Shown here in pieces: positions 10,208 to 20,941 of a stretch of DNA of 64,000 nt. The DNA comes from Mesostigma viride. Lineage: Eukaryota > Streptophyta > Mesostigmatophyceae > Mesostigmatales > Mesostigmataceae. A program made the translations under genes and the position numbers. Every line of letters starts with the position of its first letter. Positions within the stretch are counted from its first letter, which is position 1. The notes below the pieces were generated by a model that worked only from the letters and a program-made list of their open reading frames with translations, was not told the origin of the DNA and did not search any database. The stretch spans positions 125,001-189,000 of the forward strand of contig RPFO01002272.1 in assembly GCA_009746045.1 (NCBI GenBank), in the 5' to 3' direction.

Positions 10208-11395
10208 CTACTGTCTACCAACAGAGGCAGCACCCTTCTGGCTAGACACCTGACGAGACTCCGCCCCGGGGGTGTTAATCTGAACACCTTTAATCTGCTT
10301 TCCATCAAAGAATGCGGCAAAGGAGCCATCCGGAAGCAGACGCATCTTAACGCGCTTACCCGGTGCCTGGTGCTGCCGAGCCTCCAGGACTGCAGGGCTG
10401 TCCCACACCGCGCTCCTCGCCTTCAGTTGGGCCGGCGTGTAGTCCTCGTCGATGCTGAAGTCGTTAGGCTGGAGGAGACGGCGTGCTCCCAGCACGAGGC
10501 GTTTGTCGTGCATGGAGGCCATGGTGACGACGACCAGGCCCAGTGGGCCGGGCAGCCGAATGGCTCGTTCAATGCTAACACGGTTCTGGAGCTGCAGCTT
10601 CCCCAGAAACGCCGGGCCTCGCAGCGCCTCGGTAAGTGAGTGGGCTGTCTCCTGGGCCTCGCCTTTCTGGAATTTCTTGATTACCATATTGCGTTGGCGT
10701 TGCTGCATTGCATTCTGGGTGACCGCAGCGGTAGCGGCAGACTTGGCCGCCTGTTGAACAATGGTGGTCAGCTGCTTGCCGGTAACGTCGGCAAACGTGG
10801 TTGTTTTGGCGGGGGCTGCCAGGGCTTTCTTCAGCTCCAGCAATTGTGCTGTTGCAGCTGCAGACGCCTCCGTCAGGACCTTAATTTCGCCCTGCACGGT
10901 CGTAAAAGACTGTGCGAGGTCCTGCAGTTGCCCGGTAATATCGGACGCGGGGGGGGCTGGCCCGGCGATGGCTGTCGCCGGCAGCTCGACAAGCGTAGGG
11001 CAGCACGAAATAAGACAGGCAAGCTGACGCTGGTCCGCCTCCCAATCACGCCACTCATCCGAAAAAGTTTCCAAAATCGTGCCTGTGTAAGGGTGGCGAA
11101 TCGGGGCTTCGTTGTCGCTGCGGAGCTTCAGCACGTTGAATACGGCGGCGTCGTTGTAGGCGAGAAAGGTAGCGAGGTTGGCCAGGCTCAAACGCTGTTC
11201 GGGAATGTAGAATGCTGAGGGGATGGCTTCCGGCAAGGAGGTTTCAGTATCTATCGGAGTTGCTTCCGAAGTCTTGGGCCGCTTTTGAGCGGCGTTCTCG
11301 GCGGCGACATGGCTGTCGTTGGCGATTTTGTTTGCAGCAAGCTGGGCATCAGTAGACTCGGCGACAGAAGCTGAAGGCGATGCGGGGGCCTCCAT
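10208..11395 (-). CDS. LINE ORF1-like nucleic-acid-binding protein
   Basis: An intact 395-residue frame with the build of a non-LTR retrotransposon ORF1 protein. The N-terminus is low-complexity (residues 1-60). The middle, about 150-200, is alanine- and leucine-rich with coiled-coil character. A basic segment with QQRQRNMVIKKFQKGEA starts an RRM-like region, and the C-terminal block (YTPAQLKARSAVWDSPAVLE, then KRVKMRLLPDGSFAAFF) matches the ORF1 C-terminal domain pattern. In this class the protein binds element RNA as a trimer and acts as a chaperone. No ORF2 follows on the minus strand. A related N-terminal fragment lies at 44,751-45,132. The start is the ATG at 11,395. The assignment is by architecture, not by search. 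Confidence 0.55.
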   Translation of the reverse strand: MEAPASPSASVAESTDAQLAANKIANDSHVAAENAAQKRPKTSEATPIDTETSLPEAIPSAFYIPEQRLSLANLATFLAYNDAAVFNVLKLRSDNEAPIRHPYTGTILETFSDEWRDWEADQRQLACLISCCPTLVELPATAIAGPAPPASDITGQLQDLAQSFTTVQGEIKVLTEASAAATAQLLELKKALAAPAKTTTFADVTGKQLTTIVQQAAKSAATAAVTQNAMQQRQRNMVIKKFQKGEAQETAHSLTEALRGPAFLGKLQLQNRVSIERAIRLPGPLGLVVVTMASMHDKRLVLGARRLLQPNDFSIDEDYTPAQLKARSAVWDSPAVLEARQHQAPGKRVKMRLLPDGSFAAFFDGKQIKGVQINTPGAESRQVSSQKGAASVGRQ

Positions 11396-11496
11396 ATCTA
11401 CGTTTAATCACTCCTAGACGATGGCAGGGGGCGCCGGTACACGGCTCACGGGCGTGGTGCCGCCATAACGTGCAGAAAATAGTATATATATCACCA

Positions 11497-11812
11497 AAAA
11501 AGGAGTGTTGCCGGCTCCGGGAGGACCGGCTGGACCTGGAGGGCCAGCGGGCCCCATGGTCGGCGCGGACCTGGACGTCATATTGGCGTCAGCGCTTGTC
11601 GGTGGCGCTGACTCGGGCCATGGCGGACATCATGCTCCGCCGTACGCGGGCTGATTTTGCGGTGCAGCAGGGCTATTAGGTTCCTCCCGTTAGGCGTTTC
11701 CATTGGTCTTATCGTAGTATAGAGCTTTGACATGGCTCTGTATATAGGTTTATAGCTGGGCGTTTGCTTTGGTTTGAGTGATTTCACTCTGCTGTAAGTA
11801 ATTATATTTTTA
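11497..11812 (+). mobile_element. LINE family A, 5'-truncated copy 1
   Basis: The 316-bp insert is flanked by ATATATATCACCA at 11,484-11,496 and 11,813-11,825, a 13-bp target duplication. It contains the end of ORF2 (RTWTSYWRQRLSVALTRAM, then RRTRADFAVQQGY and a stop) and a 3' untranslated region ending TAATTATATTTTTA. Severe 5' truncation with an AT-rich end is typical of LINE retrotransposition. Other copies are at 18,624-19,395, 19,399-21,880 and, inverted, at about 18,500-18,608. Confidence 0.85.
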
Positions 11813-12029
11813 ATATATATCACCACTAGACACTCCCGGCCAGTTAGGCTAGAAACACACGCCCTGATCAAGCATGCTGTTTCCGGCCCCACCGTCTAGG
11901 TCATCTAGTCGCTCCACACGTAAGCCAGCCATAATTTCAATGCACAAGGATGAGGGGATTCATAGGTGTTTGCTCAATTTCACAAGTCTTCAAATGAGTA
12001 AAAATAAAATCTTTCAGATCTGAGGGTAC

Positions 12030-14125
12030 CTAAAGCTGGACTGTTGCAGGCAGCATGTAGACCATGAAAATAGACCACCCACGAAAATTGGGCTCATTCT
12101 GAGCTCAAATGGTGACATGTGACAGCATACATGTGCAGTTTTTCGTCATTTTCCCCCTTTTCTTACATGAAACAAATATGAATAGTGGACAAATGAACTC
12201 ATTTCAGGCTGGACTGTTGCAGGCAGCATGTAGACCATGAAAATAGACCACCCACAAAAATTGGGCTCATTCTGAGCTCAAATGGTGACATGTGACAGCA
12301 TACATGTGCAGTTTTTCGTCATTTTCCCCCTTTTCTTACATGCAACAAATATGAATAGTGGACAAATGAACTCATATCAGGCTGGATTCTTGCAGGCAGC
12401 ATTAGACCATGAAAATAGACCACCCACAAAAATTGGGCTCATTCTGAGCTCAAATGGTGACATGTGACAGCATACATGTGCAGTTTTTCGTCATTTTCCC
12501 CCTTTTCTTACATGCAACAAATATGAACAGTGAACAAACGAACTCATTTCAGGCTGGATTCTTGCAGGCAGCATTTATACCATGAAAATAGACCACCCAC
12601 GAAAATTGGGCTCATTCTGAGCTCAAATGGTGACATGTGACAGCATACATGTGCAGTTTTTCGTCATTTTCCCCCTTTTCTTACATGAAACAAATATGAA
12701 TAGTGAACAAATGAACTCATATCAGGCTGGATTCTTGCAGGCAGCATTATACCATGAAAATAGACCACCCACGAAAATTGGGCTCATTCTGAGCTCAAAT
12801 GGTGACATTGACAGCATACATGTGCAGTTTTTCGTCATTTTCCCCCTTTTCTTACATGAAACAAATATGAACAGTGAACAAATGAACTCATATCAGGCTG
12901 GTTCTTGCAGGCAGCATCTAGACCATGAAAATAGACCACCCACAAAAATTGGGCTCATTCTGAGCTCAAATGGTGACATTTGACCGCATACATGTGCAGT
13001 TTTTCGTCATTTTCCCCCTTTTCTTACATGAAACAAATATGAATAGTGAACAAATGAACTCATATCAGGCTGGATTCTTGCAGGCAGCATTATACCATGA
13101 AAATAGACCACCCACGAAAATTGGGCTCATTCTGAGCTCAAATGGTGACATGTGACAGCATACATGTGCAGTTTTTCGTCATTTTCCCCCTTTTCTTACA
13201 TGAAACAAATATGAACAGTGAACAAATGAACTCATATCAGGCTGGGTTCTTGCAGGCAGCATGTAGACCATGAAAATAGACCACCCACAAAAATTGGGCT
13301 CATTCTGAGCTCAAATGGTGACATTGACCGCATACATGTGCAGTTTTTCGTCATTTTCCCCCTTTTCTTACATGAAACAAATATGAATAGTGAACAAATG
13401 AACTCATATCAGGCTGGTTCTTGCAGGCAGCATCTAGACCATGAAAATAGACCACCCACAAAAATTGGGCTCATTCTGAGCTCAAATGGTGACATGTGAC
13501 AGCATACATGTGCAGTTTTTCGTCATTTTCCCCCTTTTCTTACATGAAACAAATATGAACAGTGGACAAATGAACTCGTATCAGGCTGGTTCTTGCAGGC
13601 AGCATCTAGACCATGAAAATAGACCACCCACAAAAATTGGGCTCATTCTGAGCTCAAATGGTGACATGTGACAGCATACATGTGCAGTTTTTCGTCATTT
13701 TCCCCCTTTTCTTACATGAAACAAATATGAACAGTGGAACAAATGAACTCGTATCAGGCTGGGTTCTTGCAGGCAGCATCTAGACCATGAAAATAGACCA
13801 CCCACAAAAATTGGGCTCATTCTGAGCTCAAATGGTGACATGTGACAGCATACATGTGCAGTTTTTCGTCATTTCCCCCTTTTCTTACATGAAACAAATA
13901 TGAATAGTGAACAAATGAACTCATATCAGGCTGGATTCTTGCAGGCAGCATCTAGACCATGAAAATAGACCACCCACAAAAATTGGGCTCATTCTGAGCT
14001 CAAATGGTGACATTTGACCGCATACATGTGCAGTTTTTCGTCATTTTCCCCCTTTTCTTACATGAAACAAATATGAACAGTGAACAAATGAACTCATTTC
14101 AGGCTGGATTCTTGCAGGCAGCTCG
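12030..14125 (+). repeat. 172-bp satellite, array 1 (about 12 units)
   Basis: The units contain GGCTGGATTCTTGCAGGCAG, ATAGACCACCCAC, TTGGGCTCATTCTGAGCTC and GTGCAGTTTTTCGTCATTTT, with a period near 172. Single-base gains and losses move the frame, so the 61-residue frames within units are not genes. Confidence 0.96.
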
Positions 14126-14402
14126 GTTCTAAAACTGGTTACGATTTGTAGTTACGAGTAAAACTGGTAACTAGAAATAGGTACCAGTACCATCCAAATT
14201 AATTAAGCATGGATACCATTTGTAATAGTCTGAACCTTCACGACCGCCCATGGCAGCTCTCGCGAGCGATTATTCTAGCTCCGCAAAATTATTGCAATCA
14301 GCCAATTTGATCGAATTCACCATCGTCTCGCTCGGGGTTGGCACGCCTCTCCCAATGATGCCTCTCCTGCCTCTTTTGTGGCTCGATCTTCCACCGACTC
14401 AG

Positions 14403-15076
14403 CGCGGCGTATGAAAGTTCCATTCATGCAGAATTCATTCACCGACCCCCAACACTGACCGTACAGCCAGAACATACGAAAAGGTCTTGCATTCTCAATG
14501 AAAATGGGCTGTAACGGCATTCCATTGAGAATTCCATTCAGAACTCATTCACCGACCCCCAACACTGACCGTACAGCCTGAATTGGGCTGAACATGCGAA
14601 AAGGACTTGCATTCTCAATGAAAATGGGCTGTTGCGGCATTCCATTGAGAATTCCATTGAGAACTCATTCACCGACCCCCAACACTGACCGTACAGCCTG
14701 AACTGGGCTGAACATGCGAAAAGGACTTGCATTCTCAATGAAAATGGGCTGTTGCGGCATTCCATTGAGAATTCCATTGAGAACCATTCACCGACCCCCA
14801 ACACTGACCGTACAGCCTGAACTGGGCTGAACATGCAAAAAGGTCTTGCATTCTCAATGAAAATTGGCTGTTGCGGCATTCCATTGAGAATTCCATTGAG
14901 AACCCATTCACCGACCCCCAACACTGACCGTACAGCCTGAACTGGGCTGAACATGCGAAAAGGACTTGCATTCTCAATGAAAATGGCTGTTGCGGCATTC
15001 CATTGAGAATTCCATTGAGAACCCATGCACCGACCCCCAACACTGACCGTACAACCTGAACTGGGCTGAACATGCG
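14403..15076. repeat. 120-bp tandem repeat, about six units
   Basis: Units carry CACCGACCCCCAACACTGAC, then TGGGCTGAACATGCGAAAAG, CATTCTCAATGAAAATGG and CCATTGAGAATTCCATT. Each unit holds the inverted pair ATTCTCAATG / CATTGAGAAT about 22 bases apart, so it can fold into a short stem. The repeat lies in the centre of the large inverted repeat. Confidence 0.93.
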
Positions 15077-15314
15077 AGAAACGAAGGACCATCCAAAAGT
15101 GAAAAAATTCTGATTCAAACAGTCCGCGGTGTTGTCCGAGCCTCGCATGCAAATGGCATTTGAATGAACAAAGCACAGTGACCGTCGTCTTTGCGCGCGC
15201 GCGGCTGCAGGTGCGTACAGCCTGCCAAGCACTACCGGTAATTACTTTGTGCGCGCACGAACAAAACCAACGTCGCCGGCGATTGTTTACCAAAACGTGC
15301 CTGCATAATATGAT

Positions 15315-15959
15315 ATGGCAATGAGTGAAACTGAGAACCAGAGGGCAAAACGCCTGTGTTATGCAAATACTTTAGGTGTTTGCGTGTTAGATCATGAAGA
15401 TGGGGCAGATAACCAATGTCAGGGGAGATTGACGTGCAGGTGCTTTGTGTACGTCGAAAATATTGTTCATGAACGGATTTTGGCAACGGTGAAGAAATTC
15501 TGGAAGCTACGTAGATGGCATGATAGGTCAGTATGCTGTTCGGTTTTACAATTTCTTTTTCCGCCCAGTAGCTGCGGATATCGCGAGTATGGGTTATGGT
15601 ACGCTTCTGGGCTAATGGGCGACCCGGGCAACAGAGGGACCTGGGCAGTTAGATGGGTCAAAGAGTCTCCATTTTTTCGTCGTGATATCGCAGTCACGCC
15701 TGGCGAAAACCACGGCGAGCGCGAGCCATATTTTACTTTTGCCGCAAGGCTGGGTGCTTCCCGGGCGTCACCGTCCTTTAATATATATTTCTTGAGCTGT
15801 TCCGCGCAGCTGGCGGCCTGGGCGCACGTCAAGAACAAGGTTCCGGATGTCATCCGCAACCGCGTCGTTCTAAATAAGCGTGTCAAGAGTATCGTAGCTT
15901 ATAACTCCCGCAGACTTTATGATTCCGGTTCTTTTCGATGCCCAACGTCGTGGTTGTGA
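15315..15959 (+). CDS. Unassigned reading frame in the centre of the inverted repeat
   Basis: A 214-residue frame starts at an ATG (MAMSETENQRAKRL) and ends CPTSWL. It is cysteine-containing and mildly basic, with no transmembrane segment, and I cannot link it to a family. It is the longest open frame in the 2.55-kb unique centre, where a foldback element would be expected to carry its own gene. It has no visible catalytic motif and could be a chance frame or a decayed coding exon. Confidence 0.25.
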   Translation: MAMSETENQRAKRLCYANTLGVCVLDHEDGADNQCQGRLTCRCFVYVENIVHERILATVKKFWKLRRWHDRSVCCSVLQFLFPPSSCGYREYGLWYASGLMGDPGNRGTWAVRWVKESPFFRRDIAVTPGENHGEREPYFTFAARLGASRASPSFNIYFLSCSAQLAAWAHVKNKVPDVIRNRVVLNKRVKSIVAYNSRRLYDSGSFRCPTSWL

Positions 15960-16778
15960 TTACGCCTATGTCCGGGGAACTTAAAGGAAGTTTGCTGGGT
16001 AATGCTTTCTTTTCCCGTGTTGTCACTGAAAAGGTAAACGGCCTTGTGTCGTCAAAACAGCAGCAAGCAGAAGTCACTGTGCTTAGAATTGCAATGTGGT
16101 AGTTTGATTTAACACATATACTGCCTTGTTGCTGAAAACTTTTTCAAGGCCTGCTGGGATGTTGCCCATATGTTTCCAACGCTTTAACTCATGTCCAAGT
16201 GAGCTAGACTGGCTTGGAAACTTGAGCTTGTCATGCTTACATTGTGCTTGTATTGCTATTTGTGCCTCTTTGCAGTATCTGCTTTATATATAATTGAAGG
16301 CTTCAGCATCATTGTCGAGCACCGTGGTGGCAGCCAAGCCTCCAATAACGATCATGGACCTAACCTTGCCAAGTATTTGCTTCTTATTATTTCATTCTTT
16401 GGACTGAGCTAGCTTTGAGCTAGCTTTACACCTGCTATTTGGCCTGCACCATGGTCCCTGGCTGCCAGTTACATTTTGTGCCCCCCCCGGCAGGCTGCAG
16501 GGTCTAGGATAGCGAGGGTGTAACGTAGACATGTTGTGGGCACCCTGGGTGCATTTTCAGGACCAGCCTTTACTTTACCTGGCCCTGCCTTCTTTCTGGG
16601 CATATTGTTGACTTGAGTGCTTGTTGGTCACTCGCGTAGCGACCCCCCTGCATTCATAAATCGTAAACCATTATACAATGAGCATATTTCATGGATGTTA
16701 AGCATTGCTACTCTTGAACACATCATACATGAACATGTTTCCATGCCGTACCCATGGATATGTTAAAATGTGTGAGTT
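15960..16778. other. Interval without a gene
   Basis: The right part of the unique centre of the inverted repeat. There is an eight-base C run at about 16,482, and otherwise no repeat or frame worth calling. Confidence 0.5.
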
Positions 16779-16882
16779 ATTACAAATGGTATCCATGCTT
16801 AATTAATTTGGATGGTACTGGTACCTATTTCTAGTTACCAGTTTTACTCGTAACTACAAATCGTAACCAGTTTTAGAACCGA

Positions 16883-18262
16883 GCTGCCTGCAAGAATCCA
16901 GCCTGAAATGAGTTCATTTGTTCACTGTTCATATTTGTTTCATGTAAGAAAAGGGGGAAAATGACGAAAAACTGCACATGTATGCGGTCAAATGTCACCA
17001 TTTGAGCTCAGAATGAGCCCAATTTTTGTGGGTGGTCTATTTTCATGGTCTAGATGCTGCCTGCAAGAATCCAGCCTGATATGAGTTCATTTGTTCACTA
17101 TTCATATTTGTTTCATGTAAGAAAAGGGGGAAAATGACGAAAAACTGCACATGTATGCGGTCACATGTCACCATTTGAGCTCAGAATGAGCCCAATTTTT
17201 GTGGGTGGTCTATTTTCATGGTCTAGATGCTGCCTGCAAGAACCCAGCCTGATATGAGTTCATTTGTTCACTGTTCATATTTGTTTCATGTAAGAAAAGG
17301 GGGAAAATGACGAAAAACTGCACATGTATGCTGTCACATGTCACCATTTGAGCTCAGAATGAGCCCAATTTTTGTGGGTGGTCTATTTTCATGGTCTAGA
17401 TGCTGCCTGCAAGTTTCCAGCCTGATACGAGTTCATTTGTCCACTGTTCATATTTGTTTCATGTAAGAAAAGGGGGAAAATGACGAAAAACTGCACATGT
17501 ATGCTGTCACATGTCACCATTTGAGCTCAGAATGAGCCCAATTTTTGTGGGTGGTCTATTTTCATGGTCTAGATGCTGCCTGCAAGAACCCAGCCTGATA
17601 CGAGTTCATTTGTCCACTGTTCATATTTGTTTCATGTAAGAAAAGGGGGAAAATGACGAAAAACTGCACATGTATGCTGTCACATGTCACCATTTGAGCT
17701 CAGAATGAGCCCAATTTTTGTGGGTGGTCTATTTTCATGGTATAAATGCTGCCTGCAAGAATCCAGCCTGATATGAGTTCATTTGTTCACTATTCATATT
17801 TGTTTCATGTAAGAAAAGGGGGAAAATGACGAAAAACTGCACATGTATGCTGTCACATGTCACCATTTGAGCTCAGAATGAGCCCAATTTTTGTGGGTGG
17901 TCTATTTTCATGGTCTAGATGCTGCCTGCAAGAACCCAGCCTGATACGAGTTCATTTGTTCACTATTCATATTTGTTTCATGTAAGAAAAGGGGGAAAAT
18001 GACGAAAAACTGCACATGTATGCTGTCACATGTCACCATTTGAGCTCAGAATGAGCCCAATTTTTGTGGGTGGTCTATTTTCATGGTCTAGATGCTGCCT
18101 GCAAGAATCCAGCCTGATATGAGTTCATTTGTCCACTGTTCATATTTGTTTCATGTAAGAAAAGGGGGGAAATGACGAAAAACTGCACATGTATGCTGTC
18201 ACATGTCACCATTTGAGCTCAGAATGAGCCCAATTTTTGTGGGTGGTCTATTTTCATGGTCT
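16883..18262 (-). repeat. 172-bp satellite, array 2 (about 8 units, inverted)
   Basis: The same satellite as at 12,030-14,125, in opposite orientation. The innermost unit shares the AAATGAG variant with the innermost unit of array 1 (TTTCAGG there), as expected if the two arms were copied from one another. Confidence 0.96.
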
Positions 18263-18397
18263 GAAGGCTGGATGACCCCTGCTTTATTGACAAATATAAG
18301 GATTTAATCACATGTGGAAAAATTGAGTAAAATTTATGAAATTGAGCAAACACTTATGAATCCCCTCGATACACATTTCCATCACCATTCATCTTCA

Positions 18398-18500
18398 TCA
18401 TCCTGAACGACTCGAAAACGCGGAAAAGATAACGGCAGGCTCGAGCTACCATGGTCCGGATTCTCCCGATTTCTGGCCTGCGCTGGTTGTCTCTTTGATA
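18398..18500 (+). mobile_element. Copy of a 101-bp SINE-like repeat
   Basis: Matches the insert at 24,292-24,392 from CATCCTGAACGACTC to GGTTGTCTCTTTGATA and then runs into an AT-rich stretch. It abuts an inverted LINE A tail. Confidence 0.75.
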
Positions 18501-18608
18501 TATTATAATAATATAATTACTTACAGCAGAGTGAAATCACTCAAACCAAAGCAAACGCCCAGCTATAAACCTCTATACAGAGCCATGTCAAATCTCTATA
18601 CTACGATA
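18500..18608 (-). mobile_element. LINE family A 3' tail, inverted fragment
   Basis: The reverse complement of the LINE A untranslated region from the CTTATCGTAGTATAGAG block to TAAGTAATTATATT. It stands head-to-head with the plus-strand copy that begins at about 18,624. Confidence 0.8.
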
Positions 18609-18623
18609 AGACCATTATATATA

Positions 18624-19395
18624 TAGCTCCTGGCCTACGGCGACGTCGGGCACCATCGTGTGGTGCCCTTTGTCCTGGAGGAGTTTGGTGCCATGGGGCC
18701 CCTGACCTCCGCCTTCTTCAAGGAGTGTTGCCGGCTCCGGGAGGACCGGCTGGACCTGGAGGGCCAGCGGGCCCCATGGTCGGCGCGGACCTGGACGTCA
18801 TATTGGCGTCAGCGCTTGTCGGTGGCGCTGACTCGGGCCATGGCTGACATCATGCTCCGCCGTACGCGGGCTGATTTTGCGGTGCAGCAGGGCTATTAGG
18901 TTCCTCCCGTTAGGCGTTTCCATTGGTCTTATCGTAGTATATATAGAGCCCGTGGTCGGCCCGCACGTGGTCCTCGTATTGGCGGCAGCGTCTGTCACTC
19001 GCCCTCACTCGCACCGTGGCTGATGTGTTATTCCGCCGCACCCGGGCCGACTTTGTCGCGACCCATGCGGTCTAGATTCCTTCCAGGCCTGCATGGTGGG
19101 CCGGCAGCGCTGTTGCTGCGTGTAGTTTTGTGATGTATAGTTAGTTGTACCTTGTGCCGCTGGCGTGATCCTTGGATGTCTGTGTCAGATTACTATTAAT
19201 TTCTTCAGGGTTATTCTCCCAGTTCTCGGGTTTTTCCAAGTATGTTGCATGCCTATCTCACCTCCGTAATCTATCATTCTCAATGAATATATAGAGCTTT
19301 GACATGGCTCTGTATATAGGTTTATAGCTGGGCGTTTGCTTTGGTTTGAGTGATTTCACTCTGCTGTAAGTAATTATATTTTTAAAATATATATA
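18624..19395 (+). mobile_element. LINE family A copy 2, with the end of ORF2, split by LINE B
   Basis: The longest visible ORF2 end of family A. In frame from about 18,627 it reads LAYGDVGHHRVVPFVLEEFG, then GAMGPLTSAFFKECCRLRED and finally RRTRADFAVQQGY with a stop at 18,899. The VPFVLEEFG block is the conserved segment downstream of the reverse transcriptase in many L1-like elements. The 3' untranslated region is interrupted at 18,949-19,286 by LINE B and resumes with CTTTGACATGGCTCTG at 19,297. Confidence 0.75.
18949..19286 (+). mobile_element. LINE family B, 5'-truncated copy inserted in LINE A
   Basis: This 338-bp insert is flanked by ATATATAGAG at 18,939-18,948 and 19,287-19,296, a 10-bp target duplication. 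It encodes a diverged ORF2 end (RTWSSYWRQRLSLALTRTVA, then RRTRADFVATHAV and a stop at about 19,073). Its untranslated region ends CATTCTCAATGA, unlike that of family A. The B family is therefore a relative of A with its own 3' end. Confidence 0.8.
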
Positions 19396-20167
19396 ATAGG
19401 CCCTGGAGGGCCGGCCAGCGGGCCCCATGGTCGGCGCGCGGACATGGACGTCACTATTGGCGTCATGGCGCTTGTCGGTGGCGCTGACTCGGGCCATGGC
19501 TGACATCATGCTCCGCCGTACGCGGGCCCTGATTTAGCGGTGGAGCAGGGTTATTAGGTTCCTCCCGTTAGGAATTTCCATTGGTCTTATTATCGTAGTA
19601 TAGATCTTTGACATGGCTCTGTATATAATTAGTTAATTAATTAAAATCATAGCTCCGTTGGGAGCATATGTAACACATAGCCCTGAGAAAAGGGGCATCT
19701 ATGGGTTTGTAATACAATCAGCCGAGGGCTACAACCGGCCTGCAGGTGGAGGATGTACAACTGTCACCTGCTCTGGGTGCACAAGGTGCACCTGCACCGC
19801 CATGATGGTTCATGCCTCCTTAACCCGGGTTGGCAAATACGGGTACGGGGTATAATACGCGGACCTAAAATACGCGTATTATACGTGGGGGGTGTAAAAT
19901 ACGCGGCGGTAAAATACGCGACAGTTTTTGTGGTCCAATTGTCAGTCACCCAATTAGCACGCTCCTTGACGATGGTCATGCAGTTATTGCAACTGAAATT
20001 TGGTGTATATGCTTATTTATTAACATCTTCCATTAATTTATGCCCTGCAATCCTATCTGATTATGATTTGTTAAATGCTGGGGGGAGCAGGTCTACTGCA
20101 ACGGGAACTGTAAGGAATCAATTAATTAGTTAATTGTAAGGAAAGCCATCCACTATATAATGCATGA

Positions 20168-20383
20168 GAGGACATAAGACACAACTAAGGACCATGCTCT
20201 CAAGGATCCCACAACAAGCTCCATACACATACACACATGTGCACACACATTCATCATTGACAAAATGCACAACAGCAGAGGATATAAGACACAAGGACCT
20301 TGCTCTCAAGGATCCCACAACAAGCTCCATACACATACACACATGTGCACACACATTCATCATTGACAAAATGCACAACAGCA
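20168..20383. repeat. Tandem duplication of about 108 bp inside the hAT
   Basis: The two copies (20,168-20,277 and 20,278-20,383) share CTCTCAAGGATCCCACAACA and the CATACACATACACACATGTG tract, and differ by a four-base deletion. They replace the catalytic part of the transposase. Confidence 0.93.
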
Positions 20384-20941
20384 TGCAGAGCCACCCAACA
20401 ACTTCCGAGAAGGAGGGGTGACGTGCCCTCCTTTGTACTGGATCATGCCGGCCACCATCTGCTTGAAAGAGGCGCTCTCAGCCGCATTGAAGGCAATGCC
20501 GTTCTCGATAAAAAATTCGGCAGCCAGCAGCTGGACACCTTGTTCGTCGACGGGAACCAGCGATTTGGTGATGCTCAGCTGGCCTTTGCTGGGAACCGAC
20601 GACAAGTCAGCCGGCGCAGCCCCTCCTATCTCCGCCATTGCCCTGTTCAAATTGTGATGCTTCTTGGCGTCTGACTTCTGCAACTTGTTGTTAGCAATCC
20701 TGAGAAACCTGCTCCGGATATTCGGTGGAATTTTGTCGCAGGGTAACATCCCTTCCCCTGCGATTCCGGCAAAGTGTGCACGGACTCGGAATACGCTGAT
20801 TGGCCCCGCCTTGTAGGAGAAGTTCTTGTTGCAAAATGAACAGAACATCCTCGACACATACTGCGTTGTGTTACTAACAGCATCTGTGACTGCTTCTTTC
20901 TTCTCGACAACGAAATCCCATTCAGGCCCTTTCTTCGGCAT
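20360..20941 (-). pseudogene. hAT transposase N-terminus (BED zinc finger)
   Basis: The 193-residue frame from the ATG at 20,941 begins MPKKGPEWDF. It has a BED-type finger (CSFCNKNFS, then RVRAHFAGIAGEG and LPCDKIP, giving a C-C-H-C set). It also has the conserved segment after the finger of hAT proteins (AAEFFIENGIAFNAAES, SFKQMVAGM, TPPSRKLLGG). The family protein should continue for some 500 residues through an RNase H-like DDE domain and a C-terminal dimerisation domain. Here the frame runs into the internal tandem repeat and stops, so the copy cannot supply transposase and would need one in trans. Known hAT structures support the domain roles; the family call rests on these motifs. Confidence 0.85.

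Larger units (their letters stand above)
11948..18370. mobile_element. Large inverted repeat with satellite arms (foldback-like element)
   Basis: The arms are inverted copies: an outer block (GAGGGGATTCATA, then GTGTTTGCTCAATTTCA, at about 11,953 and, inverted, about 18,367), a 172-bp satellite array, and a junction of about 104 bp (14,123-14,226 and, inverted, 16,779-16,882). They enclose a 2.55-kb centre with a 120-bp tandem repeat and one unassigned reading frame. Inverted repeats built of tandem units are the hallmark of foldback transposons, and some Mutator-like elements also have long arms. No transposase is recognisable and I could not fix a target duplication, so an inverted segmental duplication is the alternative. 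Confidence 0.6.
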
